A stretch of DNA of 64,000 nucleotides from Microbacterium sp. Root53 (GCF_001426925.1 NZ_LMFR01000020.1:124001-188000), one strand, 5' to 3'; positions 20,613 through 28,525 are shown, numbered from the stretch's first letter. Notes: generated by a model from the letters alone, not told the origin. Made by a program: numbers and translations.

Positions 20613-21186
20613 CGCCGCAGAGTCCTTCCCGAGCGCTCACGACGCCGCGTTCCGTGCGGTCGCGACCGCGGTCGCGCGCCTGGACGTCGCGGCTCCGCGC
20701 GTGCTGATCGACGGGCGCAGCGGCAGCGGCAAGACGACGCTCGCCGCCCGGCTCTCAGCGGAGTGGCCGCGCGCGGGGGAGCGGCCCCAGCTGGTCGCGC
20801 TCGACTCGCTCTACCCCGGATGGGACGGGCTCGAGGAGGGGACGCGGCTCGCGCACGAGTGGCTGCTCGTCCCGCACGCCGCCGGGATCGAGGGGCGGTG
20901 GCGCCGGTTCGACTGGGACGTGCAGGCGTTCGCCGAGCCGCACGTGGTCGCACCGGACCGTCCGCTGATCGTCGAGGGCTCCGGCGCTCTGACTCCGGCC
21001 GCAGCCGGTCTGGTGCACGTCGCCGTGTGGGTCGACGCGCCCGAGCCCTCGCGGAAGGCGCGCGCCCTCGAACGCGATGGCGACACGTACGCGCCCCACT
21101 GGGACCGCTGGGCGGCTCAGGAGGCGCGCCACATCGAGACGCACGACCCCCGAGCGCTCGCAGACCTCGTCTTCGATCTGCTCTAG
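20596..21186 (+). CDS. P-loop ATP-binding protein (uridine kinase-like)
   Basis: About 196 residues with a Walker A motif LIDGRSGSGKTTLAARL near 36-52, the substrate-side LVALDSLYPGWDGLEEG, LIVEGSGALT resembling the Walker B strand of uridine kinases, and an arginine-rich lid (PEPSRKARALERDG). Substrate not determined. The start is uncertain: the GTG at 20596 would overlap the GerW gene by 17 bases, and no other good start precedes the P-loop. Confidence 0.75.
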   Translation: MSSRSSAAESFPSAHDAAFRAVATAVARLDVAAPRVLIDGRSGSGKTTLAARLSAEWPRAGERPQLVALDSLYPGWDGLEEGTRLAHEWLLVPHAAGIEGRWRRFDWDVQAFAEPHVVAPDRPLIVEGSGALTPAAAGLVHVAVWVDAPEPSRKARALERDGDTYAPHWDRWAAQEARHIETHDPRALADLVFDLL

Positions 21187-21193
21187 AGGCGGA

Positions 21194-21676
21194 TCAGGCC
21201 GTGTCGCCCTGCTCGGCCGCCTGCACGAGGCCCTCGAGGCGGTAGCCGAGCCAGTCGTACACGCCGTAACGCGGGTCGTCCGGGTCGTGATCCTGATCGT
21301 CCTCGACGATGCCGAGGCGGTTCGCGATCACCAGGCGCACGGCGGCCAGCGTGCGCAGCCAGGACTCGATGCTGTCTCCCTCGAGCGACACGTCGACCGG
21401 CGCCAGCTCGTCCTCCACCCGCTCCACCCGGGCGAGGTCGTCGAGCACCACGCGCGCGTCGTGCGCGCGCCGGCGCAGCAGGTCGGCCCGCGTGACCGCG
21501 CGGAACTCGCGGGACGCCTCCGGGTCCTCGGGATACACGTCCGGCGTGAGCCGCTCGATCGCGGGATCCGGGAGCGTGGGCGTGCTGTCCACGAGATCCG
21601 CGAACTGCCGCACGAGGTCGGCGAGGTGCGTGACCTCGATGCGGGTCAGGGTCAGCAGGACGATCCTGTCGCTCAC
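21194..21676 (-). CDS. DUF2017 family protein
   Basis: About 160 residues, mostly helical and acidic, of the DUF2017 family that follows clpS in many actinobacteria. Conserved features are LTRIEVTHLADLVRQFADLV at the start and RLGIVEDDQDHDPDDPRYGVYDWLGYRLEGLV near the end. The GTG at 21676 overlaps the clpS stop by 4 bases; the frame is open 9 codons further up. No biochemical role is known; conserved linkage with clpS hints at N-degron handling, which is inference. Confidence 0.85.
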   Translation of the reverse strand: MSDRIVLLTLTRIEVTHLADLVRQFADLVDSTPTLPDPAIERLTPDVYPEDPEASREFRAVTRADLLRRRAHDARVVLDDLARVERVEDELAPVDVSLEGDSIESWLRTLAAVRLVIANRLGIVEDDQDHDPDDPRYGVYDWLGYRLEGLVQAAEQGDTA

Positions 21677-21972
21677 TGGGGGCTCCTCCGTACGGTGGCC
21701 CACAGGCCGTAGTCGTGCATGGCCTGCGCGTGCAGCTCCATCTGCTCGCGGGCGCCTTCGGCGACGACCGCGTGTCCCTCATTGTGGACCGCGAGCATCA
21801 GCTGGGTCGCCCGCTCGACGCTGTACCCGAAGTACTCGCGGAACACACGGACGACGTAGCTCATGAGGTTGACCGGGTCGTTCCAGACCACGGTCTGCCA
21901 GGGGACGTCGGCGGCCTCCTGCTCGTGGAGCCGGACGTCCTCATGGAGGTCGGGGAGCGCGGCGCCGACCAT
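21673..21972 (-). CDS. clpS: ATP-dependent Clp protease adaptor ClpS
   Basis: The 99-residue adaptor hands N-end-rule substrates to ClpA/ClpC. TVVWNDPVNLMSYVVRVF (near 27-44) carries the Asn/Asp residues that bind the N-terminal amino group, followed by ATQLMLAVHNEGHAVVAEG. The ATG at 21972 shares a base with the stop of the metallopeptidase gene upstream (TGATG). Middle gene of a three-gene operon. Confidence 0.94.
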   Translation of the reverse strand: MVGAALPDLHEDVRLHEQEAADVPWQTVVWNDPVNLMSYVVRVFREYFGYSVERATQLMLAVHNEGHAVVAEGAREQMELHAQAMHDYGLWATVRRSPQ

Positions 21973-22322
21973 CACGCCCACCCCAGCTCGTGCAGGCGCT
22001 CGTCGTCGATCCCGTAGAAGTGCGCGATCTCGTGCACCAGCGTCGTGTGGATCTCGTCTCGCAGCTCGTCCTCCGTCTCGCACGCGGCGAGATGCGGCTC
22101 GCGGTACACGATGATCCGGTCCGGGAGCTCGCCCATGCCGTATCGATCCCGCTCGGTGAGCGCGAGCCCGTCGTAGAGCCCGAACAGATCGAGCGATCCG
22201 TCCTCCGGGCGATCCTCGACGACGAACACGACGTTGTCCAGCCCGTCGACCATGTCGTCGGGCAGCCGATCGAGCTCGTCGACGACGAGCCGCTCGAAAG
22301 CGTCGGCGTCCATGTCGATCAT
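21972..22322 (-). CDS. Metallopeptidase family protein (MPN/zincin-like, HEIAH)
   Basis: A 116-residue acidic zincin-like protein. The metal site is HTTLVHEIAHFYGIDDERLHELGW at the C-terminus, with HExxH and a downstream acidic turn. The N-terminal DADAFERLVVDELDRLP and LFGLYDGLALTERD are standard for this family, which often sits just before clpS. Substrate unknown; no signal peptide. Likely first gene of the clpS operon, with tRNA-His 22 bases upstream on the same strand. Confidence 0.85.
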   Translation of the reverse strand: MIDMDADAFERLVVDELDRLPDDMVDGLDNVVFVVEDRPEDGSLDLFGLYDGLALTERDRYGMGELPDRIIVYREPHLAACETEDELRDEIHTTLVHEIAHFYGIDDERLHELGWA

Positions 22323-22344
22323 GAGGACTTCCGCCAGGAGTGAG

Positions 22345-22421
22345 TGGGGTGGCTGACGGGGCTTGAACCCGCGACCCCCGCGACCACAACGCGGTGCTCT
22401 ACCAACTGAGCTACAGCCACC
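22345..22421 (-). tRNA. tRNA-His (anticodon GTG)
   Basis: On the minus strand GTGGCTG pairs with CAGCCAC, the D arm reads AGCTCAGTTGGTAGAGC, the anticodon loop holds GTG, and GGTTCAAGC is the T loop. The extra 5' G (22421) expected of tRNA-His is encoded, the discriminator is C, and CCA is encoded at 22347-22345. Confidence 0.96.
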
Positions 22422-22459
22422 GTGGCCCCCGATGTCTCGGGGACAACCTCTTCATTCTG

Positions 22460-23086
22460 TCACATGTCCGAGGCAAATGACGAAACGACCGACGAAGCGA
22501 TCGCGCGTGCCGCGTCGCTGGTGGGACCCGGCTCGGCCACGAACACGGCGCGACGGTAGTACTCGAGCTCGCGGATGGACTCCAGGATGTCCGCGAGTGC
22601 GCGGTGGCCGCCGTCCTTCGCGGGCGCGTGGATGTACGCCCGCGGGAACCAGCGCCGCGACAGCTCCTTGACGCTCGAGACGTCGACGTTCCGATAGTGC
22701 AGGTAGGTGTCGACCTGGGGCATGTACTTGGCCAGGAACATCCGGTCGGTGCCGATCGTGTTGCCGGCCAGCGGGGCCTTGCGCTCCTGGGGGGCGAAGC
22801 GGCGGATGTACTCGAGCGCGAGGCGCTCGGCCTCCTCGAGCGGCACGCCGCCCGGGATCTCGTCCAGCAGACCCGACTTCCGGTGCATCTCCGTGACGAA
22901 CTCGCCCATGTGATCGAGCGCTGCCTGCGACGGCTTGATGACGACCTGGAAACCGGGGTCGAGGATCCGCAGCTCGAAGTCGGTCACGACGATCGCGATC
23001 TCGACCAGCTCGTCGACCGCGAGGTCGAGGCCCGTCATCTCGCAGTCGATCCAGACGAGCCGGTCGTTCTCGGAGGCGCCTACCAT
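22460..23086 (-). CDS. orn: Oligoribonuclease
   Basis: A 208-residue DEDDh 3'-5' exonuclease that finishes RNA decay by degrading 2-5-mers, including pGpG. WIDCEMTGLDL near 12-22 supplies the first Asp/Glu pair, LAGNTIGTDRMFL the next aspartate, and GGHRALADI the catalytic His with the final Asp. Length is slightly above the 180-residue norm because of a C-terminal helix. Starts 7 bases after TAGGCT. Confidence 0.96.
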   Translation of the reverse strand: MVGASENDRLVWIDCEMTGLDLAVDELVEIAIVVTDFELRILDPGFQVVIKPSQAALDHMGEFVTEMHRKSGLLDEIPGGVPLEEAERLALEYIRRFAPQERKAPLAGNTIGTDRMFLAKYMPQVDTYLHYRNVDVSSVKELSRRWFPRAYIHAPAKDGGHRALADILESIRELEYYRRAVFVAEPGPTSDAARAIASSVVSSFASDM

Positions 23087-23093
23087 GCGCTCC

Positions 23094-23099
23094 AGCCTA
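23094..23099 (-). promoter_or_regulatory. -10 box (TAGGCT) of orn
   Basis: TAGGCT on the minus strand is 7 bases before the orn ATG at 23086. Confidence 0.55.
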
Positions 23100-23161
23100 T
23101 CGACGGCCGCTGACGCACGCCGACGCGGCCGCGTGGGCCGGGCGCGGTACCGTAGTTGCAG

Positions 23162-23234
23162 GCCCCCTTAGCTCAGTGGACAGAGCAGCAAGCTTCTACC
23201 TTGTCGGTCGAGGGTTCGAATCCTTCAGGGGGCG
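23162..23234 (+). tRNA. tRNA-Arg (anticodon TCT)
   Basis: Acceptor GCCCCCT pairs with AGGGGGC; D arm TAGCTCAGTGGACAGAGC; anticodon stem GCAAG/CTTGT encloses CTTCTAC with anticodon TCT; T arm GGTTCGAATCC. Discriminator G at 23234; CCA is not encoded. Its 3' end is overlapped by the stop of the convergent HNH gene. Confidence 0.95.
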
Positions 23235-23728
23235 CTTCGCGGTGAACCGTCTGTTCGGTCAGCGGCCCGTTTGCGGGCCCGGAGCTCGCGAGTGTAGTCC
23301 CGCCGTCGGGTGCGGCAGGGCTCGCAAGGGCAGTCGCGGCGGCCCTTCGCGCCTCCGCCATGGGGAACGAACCGGCGGTCCTCCGGTGGGTCGACGACCG
23401 GGTCCGGCACATCATCCCCGGCATCGAGCAGGTGCCTGCGGAAGCCTGCGCGGTTCGCGGTGCGCCGACGGTGGCAGTTGGCGCACACGACCTCGCACTT
23501 CTCGATCTCGGTGAGGATGGCGCGCCACGATCGGGTGGAGGCGCCGACTGCGCGACTGATGTCGAACTTCTTGTCAGTCCCGGGGAGATGGTCGAACTCG
23601 AGCATCACCAGGTCCGGCTCGCCGCAGTCGGAGCAGGGGTGCGCTCGGAGGTACTCGACCATGCGCGGGAAATTGCGATGTCGATGGCGCGCTTGAAGCT
23701 CGTACAGGCGTTCACGGGAGATGGCCAT
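23225..23728 (-). CDS. HNH-nuclease-like small protein
   Basis: A 167-residue basic protein with HNH/zinc-ribbon signatures: CSDCGEPDLVMLEFDHLPG (near 32-50), where the histidine follows a conserved FDH, then VVCANCHRRRTANRAG closing the metal site. A second cysteine cluster (CPCEPCRTRRRDYTREL) follows. Such small HNH proteins nick or cut DNA; the substrate is unknown. ATG at 23728. Its last codons and stop lie inside the 3' end of tRNA-Arg in the opposite direction, so it may have come with a tRNA-targeting insertion, but I see no integrase or direct repeat. Confidence 0.65.
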   Translation of the reverse strand: MAISRERLYELQARHRHRNFPRMVEYLRAHPCSDCGEPDLVMLEFDHLPGTDKKFDISRAVGASTRSWRAILTEIEKCEVVCANCHRRRTANRAGFRRHLLDAGDDVPDPVVDPPEDRRFVPHGGGAKGRRDCPCEPCRTRRRDYTRELRARKRAADRTDGSPRSAP

Positions 23729-23845
23729 GCCCGCGACATTAGAACATACCTCCGACATCGCTGCGGGAGTGCGCCCACCGATGTCAAGGGGTTCCGCCCA
23801 TCCGTTCGCGGGCGTAACGTGCGAGGCGAGCGGAAGGAGTCGACG

Positions 23846-24058
23846 ATGATGACGACGCACACACGGCGTCTCTATGTGGCGTACGGACCGAACGGGGCCG
23901 TCGGATCGATCCGGGAGGTCGACGACGGGTCCTGGGCGGTGACCATGAGCGGCGCGGAGGCGCCGATCGGTCAGTATCCGTCGCTGGACATCGCCAAGAA
24001 CGCGTTGACCTCGCACCTGCGACCGGGGTCCGCACGCCCCGAGTTCCGGGAGCACTGA
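23846..24058 (+). CDS. Small hypothetical protein
   Basis: Seventy residues starting MMTTHTRRLYVAYG; the ATG at 23846 follows a good site (GGAAGGAGT). It looks like a small soluble mixed alpha/beta protein, with GSIREVDDGSWAVTM and YPSLDIAKNALTSHL giving strand-strand-helix. I do not recognise a family. It stands alone between the HNH gene and yczE. Confidence 0.6.
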   Translation: MMTTHTRRLYVAYGPNGAVGSIREVDDGSWAVTMSGAEAPIGQYPSLDIAKNALTSHLRPGSARPEFREH

Positions 24059-24110
24059 GCCACCGGAGCACGCCCGCTCGATGCGGGCGACGAACCCCGC
24101 GCTCGCCCGG

Positions 24111-24764
24111 TCATGCAGGGACGGGCGCGGGGTTCGCGCGTGCGCGGGGTGCGCGCGTGTCGAGCAGGCGCAGCGCCACGTCCACGCACGGGCCGATCAG
24201 CACCGCGAACGCGACCGTGCCCCAGCCCACCGTGCCGCCCAGAAGCCACCCGAGCGCCAGGACCGTGAGCTCCACGGTCGCGCGAGCGCGCCAGACGGGC
24301 CAGCCGGCCCGGCGATGCAGGCCGGTCATGAGCCCGTCCCGCGGGCCGGCCCCGAAGCGCGCGCCGATGTACAGGCCCGACGCGAGGCCGACCAGGGCGA
24401 TTCCGCCGAACAGCGCGGCGATGCGCCAGCCCAGGGCGTCGATCGGCGGCATCAGGTCGAGCGTCACCTGCAGGGCCGCGCCGACGATCAGGATGTTGAG
24501 GATCGTGCCCATCCCCGGCCGCTCGCGGAGCGGGATCCAGGCGAGCAGCACGAGCGCGCCGATCAGGATCGTCACCCATCCGATGCCGATGCCGGTGCGC
24601 ACGGACAGGCCCTCCGCCAGGACGGTCCACGGATCCAGACCCACGCCCGCCTCCACGGTCAGGGCCACGCCCACCCCGTAGAGAGGGAGGCCGACGAGGA
24701 GCTGGACGATGCGGCGGGCGAGGGAGCGGGGCGGCGCGGACGGGTCGGCGGAGGGTGCGGGCAT
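24111..24764 (-). CDS. YczE/YitT-type integral membrane protein
   Basis: A 217-residue protein with five or six hydrophobic segments. Family marks are LPLYGVGVALTVEAGVGLDPWTVLAEGLS near the start and GLYIGARFGAGPRDGLMTGL in the middle. YczE-type proteins are commonly transcribed divergently from a MocR regulator, as here, and are thought to be its target; the transported substrate is not established. The ATG at 24764 faces the regulator across a palindromic operator. Confidence 0.85.
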   Translation of the reverse strand: MPAPSADPSAPPRSLARRIVQLLVGLPLYGVGVALTVEAGVGLDPWTVLAEGLSVRTGIGIGWVTILIGALVLLAWIPLRERPGMGTILNILIVGAALQVTLDLMPPIDALGWRIAALFGGIALVGLASGLYIGARFGAGPRDGLMTGLHRRAGWPVWRARATVELTVLALGWLLGGTVGWGTVAFAVLIGPCVDVALRLLDTRAPRARANPAPVPA

Positions 24765-24783
24765 GCCATCAGTCCACCGCGAG

Positions 24784-24808
24784 ATTGGCCTTCGGTAAAG
24801 AGGCCAAT
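24784..24808. promoter_or_regulatory. Palindromic operator between yczE and its MocR-type regulator
   Basis: ATTGGCCT (24784-24791) and AGGCCAAT (24801-24808) form a perfect 8-base inverted repeat with a 9-base centre. It lies in the 61-base gap between the divergent starts, just upstream of the regulator's -10 box, so it is the likely binding site for that regulator controlling both genes. Confidence 0.7.
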
Positions 24809-24813
24809 CCGGC

Positions 24814-24819
24814 TATGGT
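24814..24819 (+). promoter_or_regulatory. -10 box (TATGGT) of the MocR-type regulator gene
   Basis: TATGGT is followed by 6 bases and the ATG at 24826, the leaderless spacing, immediately beside the palindromic operator. Confidence 0.55.
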
Positions 24820-24825
24820 GGCTCC

Positions 24826-26259
24826 ATGCTCGACTCCCGACTCTCCGCCCGAGCGCTGGACGCGCTGCTCGGCCCCTGGCGCACGCGCGAGCCCGCCTAC
24901 GAGGCCCTCGCGGATGCGATCCGGCTGCTGTGCCTGGACAACCGGATCGCGCCGCACACGGCGCTGCCCGCCGAGCGGGAGCTCGCGTCGCGCCTCGGCG
25001 TGAGCCGGACGACCGTGGCGGCCGCATACCGCAGCCTGCGCGCGAGCCGGCACATCGACAGCGTCCGCGGCTCGGGCAGCATCACGCGCCCGCTGGGCCG
25101 CCGCGACCTCGGCCGGATCGCCGCGGACGAGGGCATGGTCGACCTGCAGCAGGCGAGTCCCGCGGCATGGCCCGGGCTCGCGGCCGTGTACGCCGAGACG
25201 GCCGGCGATGCGCCCGCCCTGATGGCCCGGCCCGGCTACGACGTGACCGGCCGCCGCGGGCTGCGCGAGGCGATCGCGCGGCGCTACACCGAGCGCGGCC
25301 TGCCCACCGAGGCCGCGCAGATCCTGGTCACGAACGGCGCCCAGAGCGCGATCTCGCTGGTCGCCACGCTGCTCGTCGCGCGCGGCGACCGCGTGCTGCT
25401 CGAGACGCCCACCTACCCGCACGCCGCGGAGGCGTTCGCGCGGCAGGGCGCGCGGCTGGTCGGCGTCCCGGTGACCGTGGGCGAGGGGTGGGATCTGGAG
25501 CGCGCGGAGCACGCCATCCTGCGCTCGCGCCCCACCGCCCTGTACCTCATGCCGGACTTCCACAACCCGACGGGCGAGTCGATGGCGGTCGAGGCAAGAG
25601 GGCGGATCGCCGAGCTCGCGCGATCGGTCGGCGCCCACGTGATCGTCGACGAGACCACCGCGGAGCTCGGCGTCGAACGGGTGATCTCGCCGCTGCCGTT
25701 CGCGTCCGTCGACGCGGGCGAGGGCGTGATCACGCTGGGCTCGTTCGGCAAGACGGTGTGGGGCGGTCTGCGGATCGGCTGGATCCGCGCCGACGTCGAC
25801 ATGATCCGCAGGCTCGCCGCCGCTCGGCCGACCACGGATCTCGGCACGCCCGAGTTCGAGCAGGCGGTCGCCGAGCGGCTCCTGCCGCGCATGGGGGACA
25901 TCCTGATCCAGCGGTCCCAGCTGCTGCGCGAGGGGCGCGACGCGCTCGTGCGCGTGCTGGGACCCGCGGTGCCGGAATGGGACATCCCGTCGGTCGCCGG
26001 CGGGGTCGCCCTGTGGGTGGGCCTCGGCGCCCCGCGCAGCTCGGCGCTCACGCTCGCCGCGCGGCGGCGCGGCCTGCTGCTGTCAGCCGGGCCCAGGTTC
26101 TCGGTCGGCGGCGGTCACGAGCGCCACATCCGCGTGCCCTTCACGGCTCCGGCGCCGGTGCTCGACCGCGCCGCGCTGATGCTGGTCGACGCCTGGCGCG
26201 ACGTCGCCGACGGGGGAGCCGAGGCCGGCGAGGCCGCTCCGCTCGACGCCGTCGTCTGA
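24826..26259 (+). CDS. MocR/PdxR-type regulator (GntR HTH fused to a PLP aminotransferase domain)
   Basis: A 477-residue two-domain protein. Residues 20-80 form a GntR winged helix (LPAERELASRLGVSRTTVAAAYRSL). From about 115 on is an aminotransferase fold: TNGAQSAISLV, LETPTYPHA, MPDFHNPTGESM, VDETTAEL and the PLP-binding lysine in GSFGKTVWGGLRIGW. MocR proteins sense PLP or a ligand that reacts with it. The divergent yczE gene and intervening palindrome suggest it controls yczE and itself (YczR-like). The ligand is unknown. Confidence 0.92.
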   Translation: MLDSRLSARALDALLGPWRTREPAYEALADAIRLLCLDNRIAPHTALPAERELASRLGVSRTTVAAAYRSLRASRHIDSVRGSGSITRPLGRRDLGRIAADEGMVDLQQASPAAWPGLAAVYAETAGDAPALMARPGYDVTGRRGLREAIARRYTERGLPTEAAQILVTNGAQSAISLVATLLVARGDRVLLETPTYPHAAEAFARQGARLVGVPVTVGEGWDLERAEHAILRSRPTALYLMPDFHNPTGESMAVEARGRIAELARSVGAHVIVDETTAELGVERVISPLPFASVDAGEGVITLGSFGKTVWGGLRIGWIRADVDMIRRLAAARPTTDLGTPEFEQAVAERLLPRMGDILIQRSQLLREGRDALVRVLGPAVPEWDIPSVAGGVALWVGLGAPRSSALTLAARRRGLLLSAGPRFSVGGGHERHIRVPFTAPAPVLDRAALMLVDAWRDVADGGAEAGEAAPLDAVV

Positions 26260-26275
26260 GCCGCGCCGCTGCGCG

Positions 26276-26542
26276 TCACACGCGCAGGCTCGCGACCGCC
26301 TCGTCGGCCGACCAGAACTCGCCGACGACGAGGAAGCGCGCGGTGGCCGCCTGCAGCCTCTCCGCGCGGTACCGCGTGCCGAGCGGGTGCTCGACGACCC
26401 GCAGGTGGCCGATCACGGTGCCGCCGCGCCCCAAGACGCGCCAGAGGGCGGCGCCGGCGCGCACGAGCGTCTCGCGTCCTCGGACGGCCGGGGCGGGGAC
26501 CGGGATGACGGGCGCGGCTGCGGCGAGTGCGGTGTCGTGCAT
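26276..26542 (-). CDS. Conserved small hypothetical protein
   Basis: 88 residues. After an Ala/Pro-rich N-terminus comes TLVRAGAALWRVLGRGGTVIGHL, then GTRYRAERL and the ending FLVVGEFWSADEAVASLRV. I recall this LWRV ... GH(L/V) ... FW(S)xDDA pattern from small conserved Microbacteriaceae proteins with no assigned role. The ATG at 26542 follows GAGAGGAG, a good site; the frame is open further up but without such support. Confidence 0.7.
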   Translation of the reverse strand: MHDTALAAAAPVIPVPAPAVRGRETLVRAGAALWRVLGRGGTVIGHLRVVEHPLGTRYRAERLQAATARFLVVGEFWSADEAVASLRV

Positions 26543-26663
26543 GAGTGCTCCTCTCGCGACAGACGGTACGGGGGGCCGCCGACATCGGCCGGGACCCCGG
26601 AACACCTGCGGACGCGTAGCGTTGTGAAGGATGTGCCGCATTCGGCGGCGAGAGGAGTTGGAC

Positions 26664-27206
26664 ATGCAGACCTTCGTTCTGGCCGGCGGATGCTTCTGGT
26701 GCCTGGACGCGGCGTATCGCGCGCTGTCCGGGGTCGAGAGCGTCGTCTCGGGCTACACGGGCGGAGCCGTGCCTCACCCGAGCTACGAGCTGGTGTGCAC
26801 CGGCACGACCGGTCACGCCGAGGCGGTCAAGGTCACGTTCGATCCCGAGCGCATCCCGGCCGACGTCATCCTGGACGCGTTCTTCACGATGCACGACCCT
26901 CGGCAGCTGAACCACCAGGGGGCCGACACCGGCACGCAGTACCGCTCGGCGATGTTCCCCGCGGACGACGCGCAGCGCGAGCAGTTCGAGGCCGCGCGCG
27001 AGCGCGCCTCCGAGATCTGGGATGCGCCGATCGGCGACGTGGAGGGGACGATCGTCACCCGGATCGAGCCGCTCGGCGCGTTCTACGACGCGGAGGACCA
27101 CCACCAGGACTTCTTCGCGAAGAACCCGAACCAGGGCTACTGCCTGGCGGTGGCCGTCCCGAAGGTCAACAAGGTGCGCGCCCGGTTCGCGGAGTACGTC
27201 GCCTGA
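26664..27206 (+). CDS. msrA: Peptide-methionine (S)-S-oxide reductase MsrA
   Basis: The 180-residue enzyme repairs Met-S-sulfoxide. GGCFWC at residues 8-13 carries the catalytic C10; GYTGG, HAEAVKVTFDP, YRSAMF and EDHHQDFFAKNP are family motifs. The ATG at 26664 follows AGAGGAG. Cytosolic, with no signal peptide. Confidence 0.95.
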   Translation: MQTFVLAGGCFWCLDAAYRALSGVESVVSGYTGGAVPHPSYELVCTGTTGHAEAVKVTFDPERIPADVILDAFFTMHDPRQLNHQGADTGTQYRSAMFPADDAQREQFEAARERASEIWDAPIGDVEGTIVTRIEPLGAFYDAEDHHQDFFAKNPNQGYCLAVAVPKVNKVRARFAEYVA

Positions 27207-27237
27207 CGATCGCGGGGCTCGTCCCCAGGCGTCGGAT

Positions 27238-27267
27238 CCGCCCCCGTTCCCCATGGAACGGGGGCGG
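27238..27267. terminator. Hairpin terminator after msrA
   Basis: A perfect 13-base stem (27238-27250 with 27255-27267) and a CCAT loop lie 32 bases after msrA. There is no T run. The rest of the gap before ssb holds nothing further. Confidence 0.65.
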
Positions 27268-27358
27268 AGCCGCATCCGGGGCCGTCTGTCGCGTCACAGT
27301 CGTCCCGAGGCCGACCAGCGGCCGACCGGAGACGTCTCCGGCGAGAGAAGGGACGACC

Positions 27359-27865
27359 ATGGGCGACATCATCACGATCACCGGCAACATCGCGACCGAG
27401 CCCGAGCGGAACACGCTGCCGAGCGGCATCGCCGTGACGCGCTTCCGGCTCGCGAGCCCCACACGGAGGTACGACCGCGCGGCGAACGCATGGGTCGACG
27501 GCGCCACCAACTGGTACAGCGTCTCGGCGTACCGCGGGCTGGCAGACAACGCCGCGGCGTCGCTGCACAAGGGCGAACGCGTCGTCGTGTCGGGCCGGCT
27601 GCGCCTGCGCACGTGGGAGTCCGACGGTCGCAAGGGCATGGAGGCGGAGGTCGACGCCGACGCGCTCGGCCACGACCTGCGGTTCGGCACGACGGCCTTC
27701 CAGCGCACGGCGCCGCGCAGCGCGGCCGCGGACGCTCAGGGCGCGAGCGGCGCGCAGGAGGGCGTGCAGGACGACTGGGCGCCGGCGCAGTCCACCGCCG
27801 GCGCGGACGATCCCGAGGCGGAGACGCTTCCGGATCCCGAGCTCGCCGACGCCACGCCGTTCTGA
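27359..27865 (+). CDS. ssb: Single-stranded DNA-binding protein
   Basis: 168 residues. The OB fold covers about 1-110: ITITGNIATEPERNTLPSG, VTRFRLAS, NWYSVSAYRGLADNAAASLHKGERVVVSGRL and the final KGMEAEVDADALGHDLRFG. An acidic disordered tail ends in LPDPELADATPF, the kind of C-terminus that recruits repair proteins. Because it stands away from rpsF/rpsR, it is probably a second, accessory SSB. ATG after GAAGGGACG. Confidence 0.88.
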   Translation: MGDIITITGNIATEPERNTLPSGIAVTRFRLASPTRRYDRAANAWVDGATNWYSVSAYRGLADNAAASLHKGERVVVSGRLRLRTWESDGRKGMEAEVDADALGHDLRFGTTAFQRTAPRSAAADAQGASGAQEGVQDDWAPAQSTAGADDPEAETLPDPELADATPF

Positions 27866-27883
27866 GCCGCCGCGCGGCCACCC

Positions 27884-27889
27884 TAGACT
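27884..27889 (+). promoter_or_regulatory. -10 box (TAGACT) of the lipoprotein gene
   Basis: TAGACT is 7 bases before the GTG at 27897. Confidence 0.5.
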
Positions 27890-27896
27890 CGGCGGC

Positions 27897-28460
27897 GTGA
27901 CCCCGCGACGCGACCCCTCCGCGACGGCCAGCCGCCGCCCGAGGCACGGCCGCACCCGGGCGGGCGCCGTGGCGACGGTGCTCGCGACGGCCGCGATGCT
28001 CGCGGGGTGCGCCGCCGACGCGCCCCGCCCGGGCCGGTCCGATGCGCCGACGGTCTCGGCCCCGGCCGCGCCGTCCGCCTCGGCGACGGCATCGGTCGCG
28101 CCGTCGGAGCCCGCGGAGGGGTCGACGGCACTGGTGCCCGACGGCACCGCCGCCGACAACCTGGCCCTCTTCACCGAGGTCGCCGAGCGGGTGTGGGCCT
28201 CGGACCGCCGGCCCGAGGGGCGTGCCTACGTCGACGCGCTCGTCGCCGCCGGATTCGACAAGGCGGCCATGCAGGTCACCGAGGACCTGAGCACGGTCGG
28301 CAACCCCGCTGAGTCCCTGCAGTTCTCGGTCCTGTGGGGCGACGAGTGCCTGGTCGGCCAGGTCGGTCCCGACATCGGCGAGGCCGTCACGCGAGTGCTG
28401 CCCGCCCTCGAGGAGGGCACTATGTGCCTGGTGGGGGAGACCCGTCCCATCGACTGGTGA
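27897..28460 (+). CDS. Lipoprotein, DUF6993-like
   Basis: A 187-residue secreted lipoprotein. A basic start, hydrophobic AVATVLATAAML and the lipobox LAGC near 38-41 mark signal peptidase II cleavage. A Ser/Ala/Pro linker follows, then a small domain (DNLALFTEVAERVWASDRR, GRAYVDALVAAGFDKAAMQVTED, GDECLVGQV) with two cysteines that may form a disulfide. It resembles DUF6993 lipoproteins found beside ettA in Microbacteriaceae; function unknown. Confidence 0.75.
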   Translation: MTPRRDPSATASRRPRHGRTRAGAVATVLATAAMLAGCAADAPRPGRSDAPTVSAPAAPSASATASVAPSEPAEGSTALVPDGTAADNLALFTEVAERVWASDRRPEGRAYVDALVAAGFDKAAMQVTEDLSTVGNPAESLQFSVLWGDECLVGQVGPDIGEAVTRVLPALEEGTMCLVGETRPIDW

Positions 28461-28525
28461 GCCGCGGGTCGCCGCCGCGGCGCCGCGCGGGCCGCATGCG
28501 CCCCATCCGTCCAGGGTCAGCGCCC

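Noticed and set aside
23735..23765. A possible SOS (LexA) box, AGAACATACCT, upstream of the HNH gene
   Set aside because: The second half does not match the GAAC-N4-GTTC symmetry expected of actinobacterial LexA sites.
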